Assembly: GCA_023450935.1 (NCBI GenBank)
Contig: JAEXGH010000026.1
Location: 1 to 64,000, forward strand
Direction: 5' to 3'
Source of the DNA: Verrucomicrobiota bacterium
GTDB taxonomy: Bacteria; Verrucomicrobiota; Verrucomicrobiia; Opitutales; Intestinicryptomonadaceae
Length of the DNA: 64,000 nucleotides
Shown: piece after piece, positions 16,879-25,156 of the stretch
How positions within the stretch are numbered: the stretch's first letter is position 1
Layout: every line of letters starts with the position of its first letter
Made by a program: the position numbers and the translations under genes
Notes under the pieces: model-generated
Seen by the model: only the letters and a program-made list of their open reading frames with translations
What the model was told of the DNA's origin: nothing
Databases searched by the model: none

Positions 16879-18303
16879 ATGCAAGATATAAGAACGAAAT
16901 TCGAACAGGCCGGACAGGGGCACGTTTTCAAGTATTTCGACTCGCTTTCAAAAGACGAACAAAACGCCCTTTTGGCGCAGCTTGAAATGGTTGACTTGGA
17001 CGAACTCGACCACCTCAACAAGACGCTCGTTTTTGCGGAAAACACCGATGCCGGCATTGACTTTTCAAAGCTGCAACCCGCCTCCTACGAACCCCTCCCC
17101 GCCGACAAGGCCGCCGACCCCAAATGGTCGGAGGCAAAGGTTATCGGCGAAGAGGCAATCAGGGCGGGAAAACTTGCGGCGTTCGTGGTTGCGGGCGGGC
17201 AAGGCACGCGCTTGGGCTTCAACGCGCCGAAAGGACTTTACAAGATAACGCCCGTCAAGCAGAAAAGCCTGTTCCAAGTATTCGCCGAAAAAATCCTGTC
17301 GGCGTCGAGAAAATACGGTGTGTCGATTCCGTGGATTGTGATGACAAGCCACATCAACAACAAGGCTACTGTAGAATTTTTCGAGCAAAACAATTTCTTC
17401 GGGCTCGACAAAAACGATGTTATCTTCTTCAAGCAGGGTCTTATGCCCGCCGTCGATTTAAATGGTAAAATCATTTTGGAATCGAAGGGCAAAATTGCGA
17501 TGACGCCCGACGGCCACGGCGGCTGCCTGCGCGGCATGGTCAGAAGCGGCGCAATCGACGAGCTGAAAAGGCGCGGCATTGAGTGTGTAAGCTACTTCCA
17601 AGTGGACAATCCGCTGGTGGACATAATAGACCCGTATTTTGTGGGCTTCCATATTTTGGGGAAGTCGCAGATGTCGTCGAAGATGATAGCGAAGGCGTAT
17701 GCGCTCGAGAAAGTCGGGCACTTCTGCATGCTCGACGGCAAGCTGACCGTAGTGGAATACTCGGATTTGCCCGCCGAATATCAGGAGCAGACCGATGCGA
17801 ACGGCAAGCTCAAGTTCATTGCGGGTAGCGTTGCAATACACGTTCTGGACGTCGCGTTTATCGAGGCTTTGGGCAGCTCCAAACGCGCCGAAGACAGGCT
17901 TCCGTTCCACCGCGCCAACAAGAAAATTCCGTTCGTTGGCGAAAACGGCGAAACTGTAAAGCCAGAAAAACCGAACGGCGTGAAATTCGAAATGTTCGTC
18001 TTCGACGCGCTTCCGATGGCGAAAAATCCCGTAATAATAGAGGGGTTTAGGGGCGACGAATTCTCGCCAGTAAAAAATGCGGAGGGACTGGATTCTCCCG
18101 CGACCTGCAAGAACCACCAAAAAGCCCAATGGCGCAGATGGTTCGAAAAGGCGGGCGTGGATATTCCGTGCGGCAAAGACGGCGTGCCGACTATCGACAT
18201 CGAAGTATCGCCGCTGTTCGCCTCGAACGCGGACGACTTTGTTGCGGCGTGGAACGCGCTTAAACAAAAGCCCTCAGTCGTAGACGGAATGTATTTGCAG
18301 TAG
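16879..18303 (+). CDS. UDP-sugar / UDP-N-acetylglucosamine-type pyrophosphorylase
   Basis: This 474-residue protein belongs to the eukaryotic-like UDPGP/UAP family that makes UDP-sugars from UTP and sugar 1-phosphates. Key segments: AFVVAGGQGTRLGFNAPKG (nucleotide loop, about 101-119), WIVMTSHINN, MTPDGHGGCLRGM (the uridine-binding TPDGxGG), and YFQVDNPLVDI. An alpha-helical N-terminal region of about 70 residues precedes the catalytic fold, as in UAP. As the last gene of an operon with galK and galE but no galT, it is likely to form UDP-Gal or UDP-Glc here; which sugar phosphate it prefers is inferred from context only. Confidence 0.85.
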   Translation: MQDIRTKFEQAGQGHVFKYFDSLSKDEQNALLAQLEMVDLDELDHLNKTLVFAENTDAGIDFSKLQPASYEPLPADKAADPKWSEAKVIGEEAIRAGKLAAFVVAGGQGTRLGFNAPKGLYKITPVKQKSLFQVFAEKILSASRKYGVSIPWIVMTSHINNKATVEFFEQNNFFGLDKNDVIFFKQGLMPAVDLNGKIILESKGKIAMTPDGHGGCLRGMVRSGAIDELKRRGIECVSYFQVDNPLVDIIDPYFVGFHILGKSQMSSKMIAKAYALEKVGHFCMLDGKLTVVEYSDLPAEYQEQTDANGKLKFIAGSVAIHVLDVAFIEALGSSKRAEDRLPFHRANKKIPFVGENGETVKPEKPNGVKFEMFVFDALPMAKNPVIIEGFRGDEFSPVKNAEGLDSPATCKNHQKAQWRRWFEKAGVDIPCGKDGVPTIDIEVSPLFASNADDFVAAWNALKQKPSVVDGMYLQ

Positions 18304-18324
18304 CCTCCTCCGCGGAAGCAAAAG

Positions 18325-18352
18325 GACGCGCCAAAAGGTGCGTCTTTTTTTT
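18325..18352 (+). terminator. Strong rho-independent terminator of the sugar operon
   Basis: GACGCGCC and GGTGCGTC form an 8-bp stem (one G-T pair) around AAAA, followed by eight T. It closes the operon of symporter, GH10, galK, galE and pyrophosphorylase and separates it from the phage block. Confidence 0.9.
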
Positions 18353-18429
18353 GCGACGGAGCGTTTTTCCAAAAAGAGGTTTTTACCCAAAAAAACGCGC
18401 CGATTTCAAAAGGTAATTGTTATTCCAAA

Positions 18430-18451
18430 ATATCAAAAGTTAATTTGATAT
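18430..18451 (+). promoter_or_regulatory. 8-bp inverted repeat in an AT-rich promoter region before the portal gene
   Basis: ATATCAAA and TTTGATAT are inverted around AGTTAA, inside a strongly AT-rich stretch (18415-18470) that ends just before the portal start at 18480. This is the only sizeable AT-rich region in the block and the likely promoter/operator of the phage operon. No ribosome-binding site is evident before the ATG. Confidence 0.5.
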
Positions 18452-18479
18452 ATTAAAAAATTTTTTATAGAATGCGGGT

Positions 18480-19667
18480 ATGAACTCAAAACCCGCATAC
18501 ACAAGTCCGCTGCGGCCGATAGGTTCGGGCGGTTTCAATCCGGTAAAAAACCTGCGTCCGGAGTCGGTCATAAGGGCACTCGACGCATTTAACGACGGCC
18601 GTCTTTCGTCGGCGTGCAGGATATTCGAGGCGATATCCGAAAGGGACGACACAATCTGCTGTCTGAATCTCAAAAGGAAGAAGTCGATTTCGCGCCTCGA
18701 CTGCGAAATAATACCGCTGGAAAATTCCAGAAAGGCGCGCGCCCACCAAAAGGCGCTTGCGCAATTCTACGAAAATATCGAAGCCCGCGATTTCTGCGAC
18801 TCTAACAAAAGGGGCGCGCTGCGCATGTTGGTCTCGCAAATGATGGACAGCGTGGGAATGAAATACGCCGTGCACAAAGTCTCGTTCATCAGAAACGGCG
18901 ACAGTCTCGGCGGCGTTTTCGAAAAATATCCGTTATGGCTTTTCGAAAACACTTCGGGCAGGCTCAGAAAACTCGACAGGGAAAACCAGCTTACGGCCGG
19001 TTGCGAGCTTTCGCCAGAAAAATGGATGATTACATGCGGCGACGGCCTTATGGCGGCGTCGGCTATAGCGTATATGTTCAAGCACCTGCCCCTCCGCGAC
19101 TGGCTCATTTACTGCGAAAGAAACGGTATGCCCGGAATAAAGGCGAAGACCAACGCCTTTCCGGATTCCCCCCAGTGGGAAAGCGCAAAAGAGGCGGTAA
19201 GCCAATTTGGCGCGGAATTTTACGCGGTTGTCTCGGAGGGAACAGACATTGAGGCAATCGACGTTTCAAGCAAGAGCCAACTTCCATACAAGGATATTGT
19301 AGAACGCATGGACAGAATGCTGTGCGCGCTTTGGCGCGGCTCGGATTTGGGCACTATCAGCGGCGAAAACAAAGTCGGCGCGTCGGTTCAATGGTATGAG
19401 GGAAGCCTTATCGAGGAGGACGACGCGCAGACGATAAGCGAAACGTTCAACAGAAACGTGGACGCAAAGGTAATCAAAATCCTTTTCGGCGACGACAAAC
19501 CGCTTGCAAAATTCAGGCTGAAACTTCCCGACTACGAGGAAAAACTCTACGAGTTGGAGGTAATAGAGAGGCTCGCAAAGCTCGGGCTTGCCCCCGACGC
19601 GATTGAGTTGGCGAAGAAATTCGCGTTCCCGATAAAAAGCAACGACGCACCAGATGAAATCGAATAA
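18480..19667 (+). CDS. Phage portal protein, DUF935 (Mu gp29-like)
   Basis: The 395-residue protein matches the DUF935 portal family, the dodecameric ring at the capsid vertex through which DNA passes. The diagnostic stretch is PLWLFENTSGRLRKLDRE, then KWMITCGDGLMAASAIAYMF, then LRDWLIYCERNGMPGIKAK, followed by EFYAVVSEGTDIEAID. It is shorter than Mu gp29 (about 510 residues), mostly at the C-terminus. It is the first gene of the block and overlaps the next by 14 bases. No terminase gene precedes it. Confidence 0.85.
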   Translation: MNSKPAYTSPLRPIGSGGFNPVKNLRPESVIRALDAFNDGRLSSACRIFEAISERDDTICCLNLKRKKSISRLDCEIIPLENSRKARAHQKALAQFYENIEARDFCDSNKRGALRMLVSQMMDSVGMKYAVHKVSFIRNGDSLGGVFEKYPLWLFENTSGRLRKLDRENQLTAGCELSPEKWMITCGDGLMAASAIAYMFKHLPLRDWLIYCERNGMPGIKAKTNAFPDSPQWESAKEAVSQFGAEFYAVVSEGTDIEAIDVSSKSQLPYKDIVERMDRMLCALWRGSDLGTISGENKVGASVQWYEGSLIEEDDAQTISETFNRNVDAKVIKILFGDDKPLAKFRLKLPDYEEKLYELEVIERLAKLGLAPDAIELAKKFAFPIKSNDAPDEIE

Positions 19668-20406
19668 CAGACTGCTGCAGGTTCTCGCGCCGTTCGGGCA
19701 GTGGCCGCACGCCAAAGGCAACCAAATAGTGGATTCCGACGCCGCGAACAAACTAAAACGAAATGCCGAAAAACTTTTCGCCGCCGAAATTCCCGTGTAT
19801 TTCGGGCACCCCGACGAAACCAAAAGGGACTGCTCCAAAATGCGTGTCGGCAAAATCGAAAAAATATTCCCTACCGAAAACGGAATAATAGTAAGCGCAC
19901 TCTACAACGACCGCGCCTTCGAGAAAATAAAAAGCGGCAGGATAAAATCGCTCTCTCCGCGCTGGGAAATGGAGCACTTGGGCGGAAACGACTACCGCCC
20001 CGTGCGCCTCGTGTCGGTCGGACTTACCAACAATCCGAATATCGACGGCAGCGGGAAAATAATAGACGTAGGCGATTGGCGCAAAACGGGCTCATCGGAC
20101 GCCGAGTTCGACAAGGCGGAAGAAGAATGCAAGTCGGCGAACGCCGAGCTAAGCAGAAGGCAGGAAGCCGTTCTGCAAAAGACGCGCGGGCTTGAAGCGC
20201 GCGTAGGCAAGGCCGCAGAGAGCGTAAAGAACGCGGCGGTTGAGCTGCGCCTCGGGAAAATCGCCGGCTCAAGCGCGCCGCATGCCGTAGGCCGCGCGTC
20301 GCTCAAAAACTTCTCGGAGCTGGCAAGAAACATTTCACTTCAGACGGGCGAACCATACACAAAGGCGTTCGCCCGCCTGAGAAAAACGGTAAAAACAAAC
20401 AAATAA
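19654..20406 (+). CDS. Phage head maturation protease/scaffold, Mu I-like
   Basis: The 250-residue product resembles the Mu I (gp32) protein, a capsid protease fused to a scaffold-like tail. Seen in sequence: a conserved N-terminal domain with VYFGHPDETKRD, SGRIKSLSPRWEM (the conserved serine region) and RLVSVGLTNNPNIDG, then a charged helical segment (about 150-205, rich in E, K, A) expected for scaffolding. Its place between portal and capsid genes supports the call. It overlaps the portal gene by 14 bases and shares its stop with the start of the next gene. Confidence 0.8.
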   Translation: MKSNNRLLQVLAPFGQWPHAKGNQIVDSDAANKLKRNAEKLFAAEIPVYFGHPDETKRDCSKMRVGKIEKIFPTENGIIVSALYNDRAFEKIKSGRIKSLSPRWEMEHLGGNDYRPVRLVSVGLTNNPNIDGSGKIIDVGDWRKTGSSDAEFDKAEEECKSANAELSRRQEAVLQKTRGLEARVGKAAESVKNAAVELRLGKIAGSSAPHAVGRASLKNFSELARNISLQTGEPYTKAFARLRKTVKTNK

Positions 20407-21083
20407 TGCAAATGAAATACTATCAAAAAATGATTGCGCGCGCGTTCGGGTTGACCGCAGGCGGCGCATTCTCAAACATCGCAGAGGGAACGCACGCGGG
20501 CAGCGCGACGTTCACCGCGGCGGAAGACATAGACAACTCGCAGCTGCTCGTTGCGCTTGACGATTCGGGCGAAGCGGTAAAAATCTGCTCGGCAACCGAC
20601 GCCCCCATCGGCGTATGTGTTGACGAATGCGACATCAACGACAAATGCGCCGTAGCCCTTGCCGGTTCGGCGGAAAGCACGTTCCTCTGCAGGTGCGCAA
20701 AGGCTGTGGACGCGGGCGACCCCGTATTTACCGCCGACGGCGGGAAGGTTTCGCCGAGTGCCGCAAACGGTTCGTTCAAGGTGGGCGTTGCGTTGACGTC
20801 TGGGCAAATCGGCGACATAATCGAAGTCGATACGCAGTGCTTCGGCAGCCGCGCGCTGTCAGTTTCAAACGGCGGAACATACAACTGGAAGGGCGCGACA
20901 ACCTCGGAAAAAATGCAGATTGAAGGCGTAACCGCCGACTCGCTCGTGTTTGCCACAATAGCCGTTAAAGGCGGCTCAGAAACTGCCGTCCGCGCTGTTG
21001 CCGAAAACGGCGCAATCACGTTCGCCCTCGATGCGGCGGGCACAACCTCCACAAAAATCGCGTGGATAACAATCAACAGCTAA
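20406..21083 (+). CDS. Probable phage head decoration protein
   Basis: This 225-residue protein lies between the protease and the capsid gene, where decoration proteins are found. The segment SQLLVALDDSGEAVKICSATDAPIG and the later CAKAVDAGDPVFTADGGKV followed by VGVALTSGQIGDIIEV match the pattern of DUF2190-like or Mu gp35-like decoration proteins, which add beta-rich caps on the capsid. The C-terminal 80 residues (TYNWKGATTSEKMQIEG onward) look like a separate beta-sandwich. The ATG overlaps the previous stop by one base; a second ATG at 20412 is possible. Confidence 0.65.
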   Translation: MQMKYYQKMIARAFGLTAGGAFSNIAEGTHAGSATFTAAEDIDNSQLLVALDDSGEAVKICSATDAPIGVCVDECDINDKCAVALAGSAESTFLCRCAKAVDAGDPVFTADGGKVSPSAANGSFKVGVALTSGQIGDIIEVDTQCFGSRALSVSNGGTYNWKGATTSEKMQIEGVTADSLVFATIAVKGGSETAVRAVAENGAITFALDAAGTTSTKIAWITINS

Positions 21084-21087
21084 TTCT

Positions 21088-22011
21088 ATGAACGAAAACA
21101 AAATTGTAACCGCAAACGAAAACAGATTCACAGCCGGAAACTACAGCGAAGCGTTGACGGCATTTACAGTAGGCTGGAAGTCGCCGGACAACCTCGCCGA
21201 GATGCTCGACTTCATCGCCCCTCCCATTCCCGTTGGCAGACGTTTCGAGTTCAAACGCAGCGACAACGCGCAGTCGTTTTATTCAGACAACGACGACGTT
21301 CGAAGCATTGGCGCGGAATTTAAGCGCGTGCGCTACGACGGCGCATCGGTTAATGAAAAGACGCTCAACAAGGGGCTTACAATCAGAATCGACCACGACG
21401 AAATCGCTGATGACGACTGGCAGGAACGCTACGTCCAAATGCTTCTCCAACGCCTGCTGCGCAACGAACTGCGCCGCGCCATAGCAGCCCTCGAAACAAT
21501 CGCGAAGTCGGCGGGAACGCCCACATGGACGAATAACGAAAACCCCGACGCCGACATCAGAAGCATGCTTATTGCCGCGGGCAACGAAAGCGGCGTGCGT
21601 CCCAACAGAATCCTTTTCGGCGAAACTGCGTGGGATATGAGAATGTCGTGCCTTGAAAAACAGAATTCGGCAGTGGCGTTCAAGGCAAGCGCGCTCGCGC
21701 AGGAGGAGTTGGCTTCAAAATTCCTTCTCGACGGCTGCAGGGTTATGTCGGCGCGCTACCAGACATCGCCGTCGGCAAAGGCGCAGATTGCGGGAGCTAA
21801 CGTCTACGCGTTCTTCGGGCAGAATTCGATTTCCAAAGACGAACCCTCGAACCTCAAGCGTTTCTACACGCCCATGGAAGAGGGCACGCCCTTCCGCGTA
21901 TACTGCGACGAATCGGCAAAATACACGGACATCACCGTGGAACACTACTCCAGCATAGTAGCAACAAGCGACCTCGGAGTAAGAAAACTCTCAATCAAGG
22001 AAGGAGAATAA
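21088..22011 (+). CDS. Phage major capsid protein
   Basis: The 307-residue protein is taken as the major capsid protein from its place after the decoration gene and from its content: an N-terminal arm, DNLAEMLDFIAPPIPVGRRF, the loop region FKRVRYDGASVNEKTLNKGLTIRI, a helix LLRNELRRAIAAL, PNRILFGETAWD and a C-terminal beta domain ending HYSSIVATSDLGVRKL. These segments resemble Mu-type and other HK97-fold capsids (DEIADDDWQERYV precedes the spine helix). A strong hairpin follows the stop, likely limiting expression of the genes behind. Confidence 0.75.
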   Translation: MNENKIVTANENRFTAGNYSEALTAFTVGWKSPDNLAEMLDFIAPPIPVGRRFEFKRSDNAQSFYSDNDDVRSIGAEFKRVRYDGASVNEKTLNKGLTIRIDHDEIADDDWQERYVQMLLQRLLRNELRRAIAALETIAKSAGTPTWTNNENPDADIRSMLIAAGNESGVRPNRILFGETAWDMRMSCLEKQNSAVAFKASALAQEELASKFLLDGCRVMSARYQTSPSAKAQIAGANVYAFFGQNSISKDEPSNLKRFYTPMEEGTPFRVYCDESAKYTDITVEHYSSIVATSDLGVRKLSIKEGE

Positions 22012-22018
22012 TTGACTG

Positions 22019-22045
22019 CGGCGGGGGCGTAAAAAACCTCCGCCG
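22019..22045 (+). promoter_or_regulatory. Strong hairpin between capsid gene and tail genes
   Basis: A 9-bp stem (CGGCGGGGG against CCTCCGCCG, one G-T pair) with loop CGTAAAAAA starts 7 bases after the capsid stop. There is no T-run, so it is more likely a partial attenuator or mRNA stabiliser that raises capsid message relative to downstream genes. Confidence 0.6.
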
Positions 22046-22055
22046 CGCCACGATT

Positions 22056-22502
22056 ATGGACTGGATAATTCTAACGGAACGCGACCTGTTCGACCTGCTC
22101 AACAAAAGCCAGCTCGACATGCTCAAAGCCGAAGCCGTGAAGGCAAACGACAGCGGAATCTGCAACAGAATCATAGACATGATAGTGTCGAGAATACGGG
22201 CAGAAATTGCCGCAAGCGGGGTTAATATGCTTGACTGCAACTACGCGAAGATTCCGCCCGAACTGCGAGAAACTGCTCTGCGGCTTGCATTGGAGGCACT
22301 GCAAACGCGGCTTCCCGAGCTTGAGCTTTCGCCCGCGCAAATCCGCGCCGCCGACTACGCGCGCGAAATTCTCGCGAGAGTAGCCGAAGGCAAACTACCC
22401 GTTTCGCGCCCGACAAACGGGATAAAAACGGCGCGCAAGTTTGCCGTTGCACACGGGGTTGGCGAAAGAAAATTCACGAGAAAATCGACGGAGGGCATGT
22501 GA
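22056..22502 (+). CDS. Phage protein, DUF1320 (Mu gp36-like)
   Basis: The 148-residue protein fits the DUF1320/gp36 group of head-tail connection proteins: an N-terminal helix pair (LTERDLFDLLNKSQLDML), a middle helix CNRIIDMIVSRIRAEIA, IPPELRETALRLALEAL, and a late AADYAREILARVAEGKLPV, which corresponds to the conserved family end. It follows the capsid gene as in Mu-like phages, and its stop overlaps the next start by one base. Confidence 0.7.
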   Translation: MDWIILTERDLFDLLNKSQLDMLKAEAVKANDSGICNRIIDMIVSRIRAEIAASGVNMLDCNYAKIPPELRETALRLALEALQTRLPELELSPAQIRAADYAREILARVAEGKLPVSRPTNGIKTARKFAVAHGVGERKFTRKSTEGM

Positions 22503-22924
22503 TGTCGGAACTCGAAAAAATACAAAAGGCCGTGCGCGACGAACTGCGCGGCGCGGCGGAATTCGCGCAGGTTGCCGTAGCCGCCGAAGGTATCGACGCC
22601 CCGCCCGCCCCTAAAAAATCGTCTTACTCGATAGACGTAAAACGCCCGATTCCCATATCTGCGGCGAAAAATTCTGGAGAGGTCCTCTTCGCCGAAGTGT
22701 TGTTGGAAATTGAAATTTCCGTTCCCAAGTGCCGTCCGCAAAAGCTTTCGGCACTCGAAATATTCGAACGCGTATGCAGAAGGCTGCACAATAGGAAGAC
22801 AGACTTGCGCCAAAACTGCGGAAAGATTTTGTTGTCGCGCTCTGTCCCGCTCGAATTTGCAGCGGAAAGCGGGGGCGTCGAAAAAGCATCGGTAAAATTT
22901 CTAATTCAGGGAGTAAAAATATGA
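22502..22924 (+). CDS. Phage protein, gp37-like (possible tail terminator)
   Basis: This 140-residue protein takes the place of Mu gp37. The start at 22502 (ATG overlapping the preceding TGA) is preferred over a GTG one codon earlier. Its mixed alpha/beta pattern (VLFAEVLLEIEISVPKCRP, ALEIFERVCRRLHN, ASVKFLIQGVKI) fits small tail terminator or completion proteins, but identity with gp37 is by position and character only. Confidence 0.5.
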   Translation: MSELEKIQKAVRDELRGAAEFAQVAVAAEGIDAPPAPKKSSYSIDVKRPIPISAAKNSGEVLFAEVLLEIEISVPKCRPQKLSALEIFERVCRRLHNRKTDLRQNCGKILLSRSVPLEFAAESGGVEKASVKFLIQGVKI

Positions 22925-23298
22925 AAATATACTACGCAAAAAAACTTTTGAACGAACACGCCCAACCGCCGGTATCGTTTGTGTATCGGGGAAAAAATTC
23001 CGTGGAAAAAAACGCGGCGATAGAAGCAGAACGCGCGCTCGTAAGGTGCTTCGGCAACTATGCGGCAAGCGTAGCCTTCAAGATGGAACGCGCGCACGAT
23101 ACACCAGAAGCCGCCGCGGAATTCGCCCTAAGGCACGTTTTGGAAGTCAACAAACAACAGTCGGGCGAACTACTGATTGCAACAGACGCGGGTAAAACAA
23201 TACTGGCAATGCAAAACGCGGCGATAGTTTCCGTGGGAGCGTCTGCCGACGGCTGTTCAACGACGGTTTCATACGAATTTCAGGAGGCGCAAAGATGA
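22921..23298 (+). CDS. Small phage protein, function unknown
   Basis: The 125-residue product (MKIYYAKKLLNEH start) overlaps both neighbours by 4 bases. Segments VFKMER-like ASVAFKMERAHDTPE and GELLIATDAGKTILAMQNAAI followed by TVSYEFQEAQR suggest a small alpha/beta structural protein. I do not recognise the family. Position between the gp37-like gene and the hub suggests a minor tail or adaptor protein. Confidence 0.55.
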   Translation: MKIYYAKKLLNEHAQPPVSFVYRGKNSVEKNAAIEAERALVRCFGNYAASVAFKMERAHDTPEAAAEFALRHVLEVNKQQSGELLIATDAGKTILAMQNAAIVSVGASADGCSTTVSYEFQEAQR

Positions 23299-23456
23299 AT
23301 TCGGAAGAGCGTTTGCGCAAACTCGAGGAGTCTATTTCGGCGACGATTTCGTCGTTTTCAAGCTATTTGGACAGGCTTGAAAGCGAAATCGACGAATTGT
23401 CGAAGCGCATTGACGAACTGGAATCTCAAATAAAAAACATCAGAACAGACTTATGA
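23295..23456 (+). CDS. 53-residue coiled-coil protein of the phage block
   Basis: A small frame starting MNSEERLRKLEES lies between the previous gene (overlap 4 bases) and the hub gene (overlap 4 bases). Its middle and end (YLDRLESEIDELSKRIDEL) show a clear heptad pattern of leucine and isoleucine, so a coiled coil of about 40 residues is expected. GGAGG at 23283-23287 is a good ribosome-binding site, 7 bases before the ATG. Coupling by ATGA on both sides argues that it is a real gene. It could be a very short tape-measure-like, chaperone or trimerisation factor; its function is unknown. Confidence 0.7.
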   Translation: MNSEERLRKLEESISATISSFSSYLDRLESEIDELSKRIDELESQIKNIRTDL

Positions 23457-25156
23457 ATACTATTTTCAAGGTAAACGGAACGGATTTTAACATGGAAGAG
23501 CTATCGGCGTTTTCGTGCAAGCTAACGCGCAAAAACTCGGCGGCCGACGAAATAACGATGGAAACCGACGTTGCAAGCCCCGCCGCGCAATGGGGCTACG
23601 ACGATTCCGTCGAACTGTGGCAAAACGGAATCAGGCGTTTCGCGGGCAGGATTGTAAAAAACACGAAAAGGCGTTCGGGTAAAAAGAACGTCCATTTTAT
23701 ATTGATAAAAAATCCGTTCTACGAACTGGAACGCGTAATCTATCAGCAAATGACCGCGTATTACAACGGCGGCGCCATCACAATGCGCAATAGAAGCAGG
23801 GTGACTCTCGGAGGTGGCGGGAACGCGGGGTCTATACAAAAACAAATTAAAGACATCATAAAATACGCCTCCGGACACGGGGTAAACATAGCGGAGGGGA
23901 CAATAGACATCTCTGGCGATATGCTTGTTGACGAGGCCACTGACATCACCTGCGCGGAGGCGATAGTAAAGACAATGCGCTGGTGTCCGTGTTCGTGCGC
24001 GTATTTCGACTATTCGCCGGAGGGTGCGCCGCGGCTGAACGTCCGTCCGCGCAGCGCGCTTGCAAACGCGTCGGTTTGCGCGGAAGACGGCAACGTAAAA
24101 TTATTTTCGGCAAACAGGCGCGACGACCTTCGCGTGGATTCGGTTCTGATAAACTACGAGCGCGAAAACGCCGTAGACGGCAACGTATACCTTGAAGTCC
24201 TCGAGGACAAATACCCTGCCGACGCGGAAACGGGCGGCAAAAATTCGATAGTTATGTGCGTGGAACTGGGCGGATCAAAATCGGTCAGCCAAACGCACTC
24301 GATTTCAACGCAGTCAATCAATGTTTCGTCGGCGTCGTGGTGGAAAAAGCACGTCAACTTTCTCAATAGAATAGGCACGTTTACGATAGTTTCGGCGTCG
24401 TGCTCCGGCGGTTTCAACAACGAACTCACAGACGGCTCGATTCCCAAAGGCCTTGGATATTCGGCAGAACAAAGCATAGCAACGGGCACATTCGAATATA
24501 CAAACCCCTCCACCGGAGGGCTCGAGCAGAAAACGATTTCAGTCCGCCTCAAAACCACAGCCGCGCGCACCGGCGACTACCGAATTTGGAAGCAAACCGA
24601 TGTTGCCGAAACAAAACCCGTCGGGCTTGCAAAATCAATATACGAAGCCGCAAGCGTTGTCCAATACGAAGGCGAACTGGAGCTTTTCGACGCCAAGGCG
24701 GAAGACTATTTCGGCAAAACCGTGTCCGTAAAGAATGCGCAACAAACGGTTCTCGATTCCATTCCGCCGTATTTCGCGGAGGAGAATTTGGCAAGGCGCA
24801 CGCTCAGACTGAAATTCGGCCCGGTCAAACACCTCTACCCCGACGACATCGTGGAACTTTTCCGCATAAACCGCTCGCGCAAACCCGTGACATTGAGGGT
24901 ATCGGCGGGAGGGGAAGTCTCGGGAAGCTCAAATGTGTTCACGGGTGGCGCATCGCCTTCGACGCACCTCGAACTCGAGGACAGCGTAAAATCGAGGCTG
25001 ATTATAAAGACGGCAAATGAGAACAAGAAGGTGGACATAAACGCCGACGCGCTCGAATCGGGCGAAACGGCGGAATTTTACGAAACATATGTCTGCTACA
25101 ACGGAATGCTCGCAAAAACAAAAGTTCTAATGACAACCCCCGTAATACAACAATGA
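23453..25156 (+). CDS. Baseplate-hub-like phage tail protein
   Basis: The 567-residue product begins with FKVNGTDFNMEELSAFSCKL and WGYDDSVELWQNGIRRFAGRIVKN, the strand pattern of the first hub domain (T4 gp27 / Mu gp44 / D-protein type), which forms the trimeric ring at the tail tip. A second hub-like part with AEAIVKTMRWCPCSCAYFDY and PRLNVRPRS follows. A later portion (YPDDIVELFRINRSRKPVTLRV) looks like another barrel, and the last 60 residues form a small beta domain. The hub call rests on the N-terminal pattern and position; sheath and tube genes are missing around it. Confidence 0.55.
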   Translation: MNTIFKVNGTDFNMEELSAFSCKLTRKNSAADEITMETDVASPAAQWGYDDSVELWQNGIRRFAGRIVKNTKRRSGKKNVHFILIKNPFYELERVIYQQMTAYYNGGAITMRNRSRVTLGGGGNAGSIQKQIKDIIKYASGHGVNIAEGTIDISGDMLVDEATDITCAEAIVKTMRWCPCSCAYFDYSPEGAPRLNVRPRSALANASVCAEDGNVKLFSANRRDDLRVDSVLINYERENAVDGNVYLEVLEDKYPADAETGGKNSIVMCVELGGSKSVSQTHSISTQSINVSSASWWKKHVNFLNRIGTFTIVSASCSGGFNNELTDGSIPKGLGYSAEQSIATGTFEYTNPSTGGLEQKTISVRLKTTAARTGDYRIWKQTDVAETKPVGLAKSIYEAASVVQYEGELELFDAKAEDYFGKTVSVKNAQQTVLDSIPPYFAEENLARRTLRLKFGPVKHLYPDDIVELFRINRSRKPVTLRVSAGGEVSGSSNVFTGGASPSTHLELEDSVKSRLIIKTANENKKVDINADALESGETAEFYETYVCYNGMLAKTKVLMTTPVIQQ

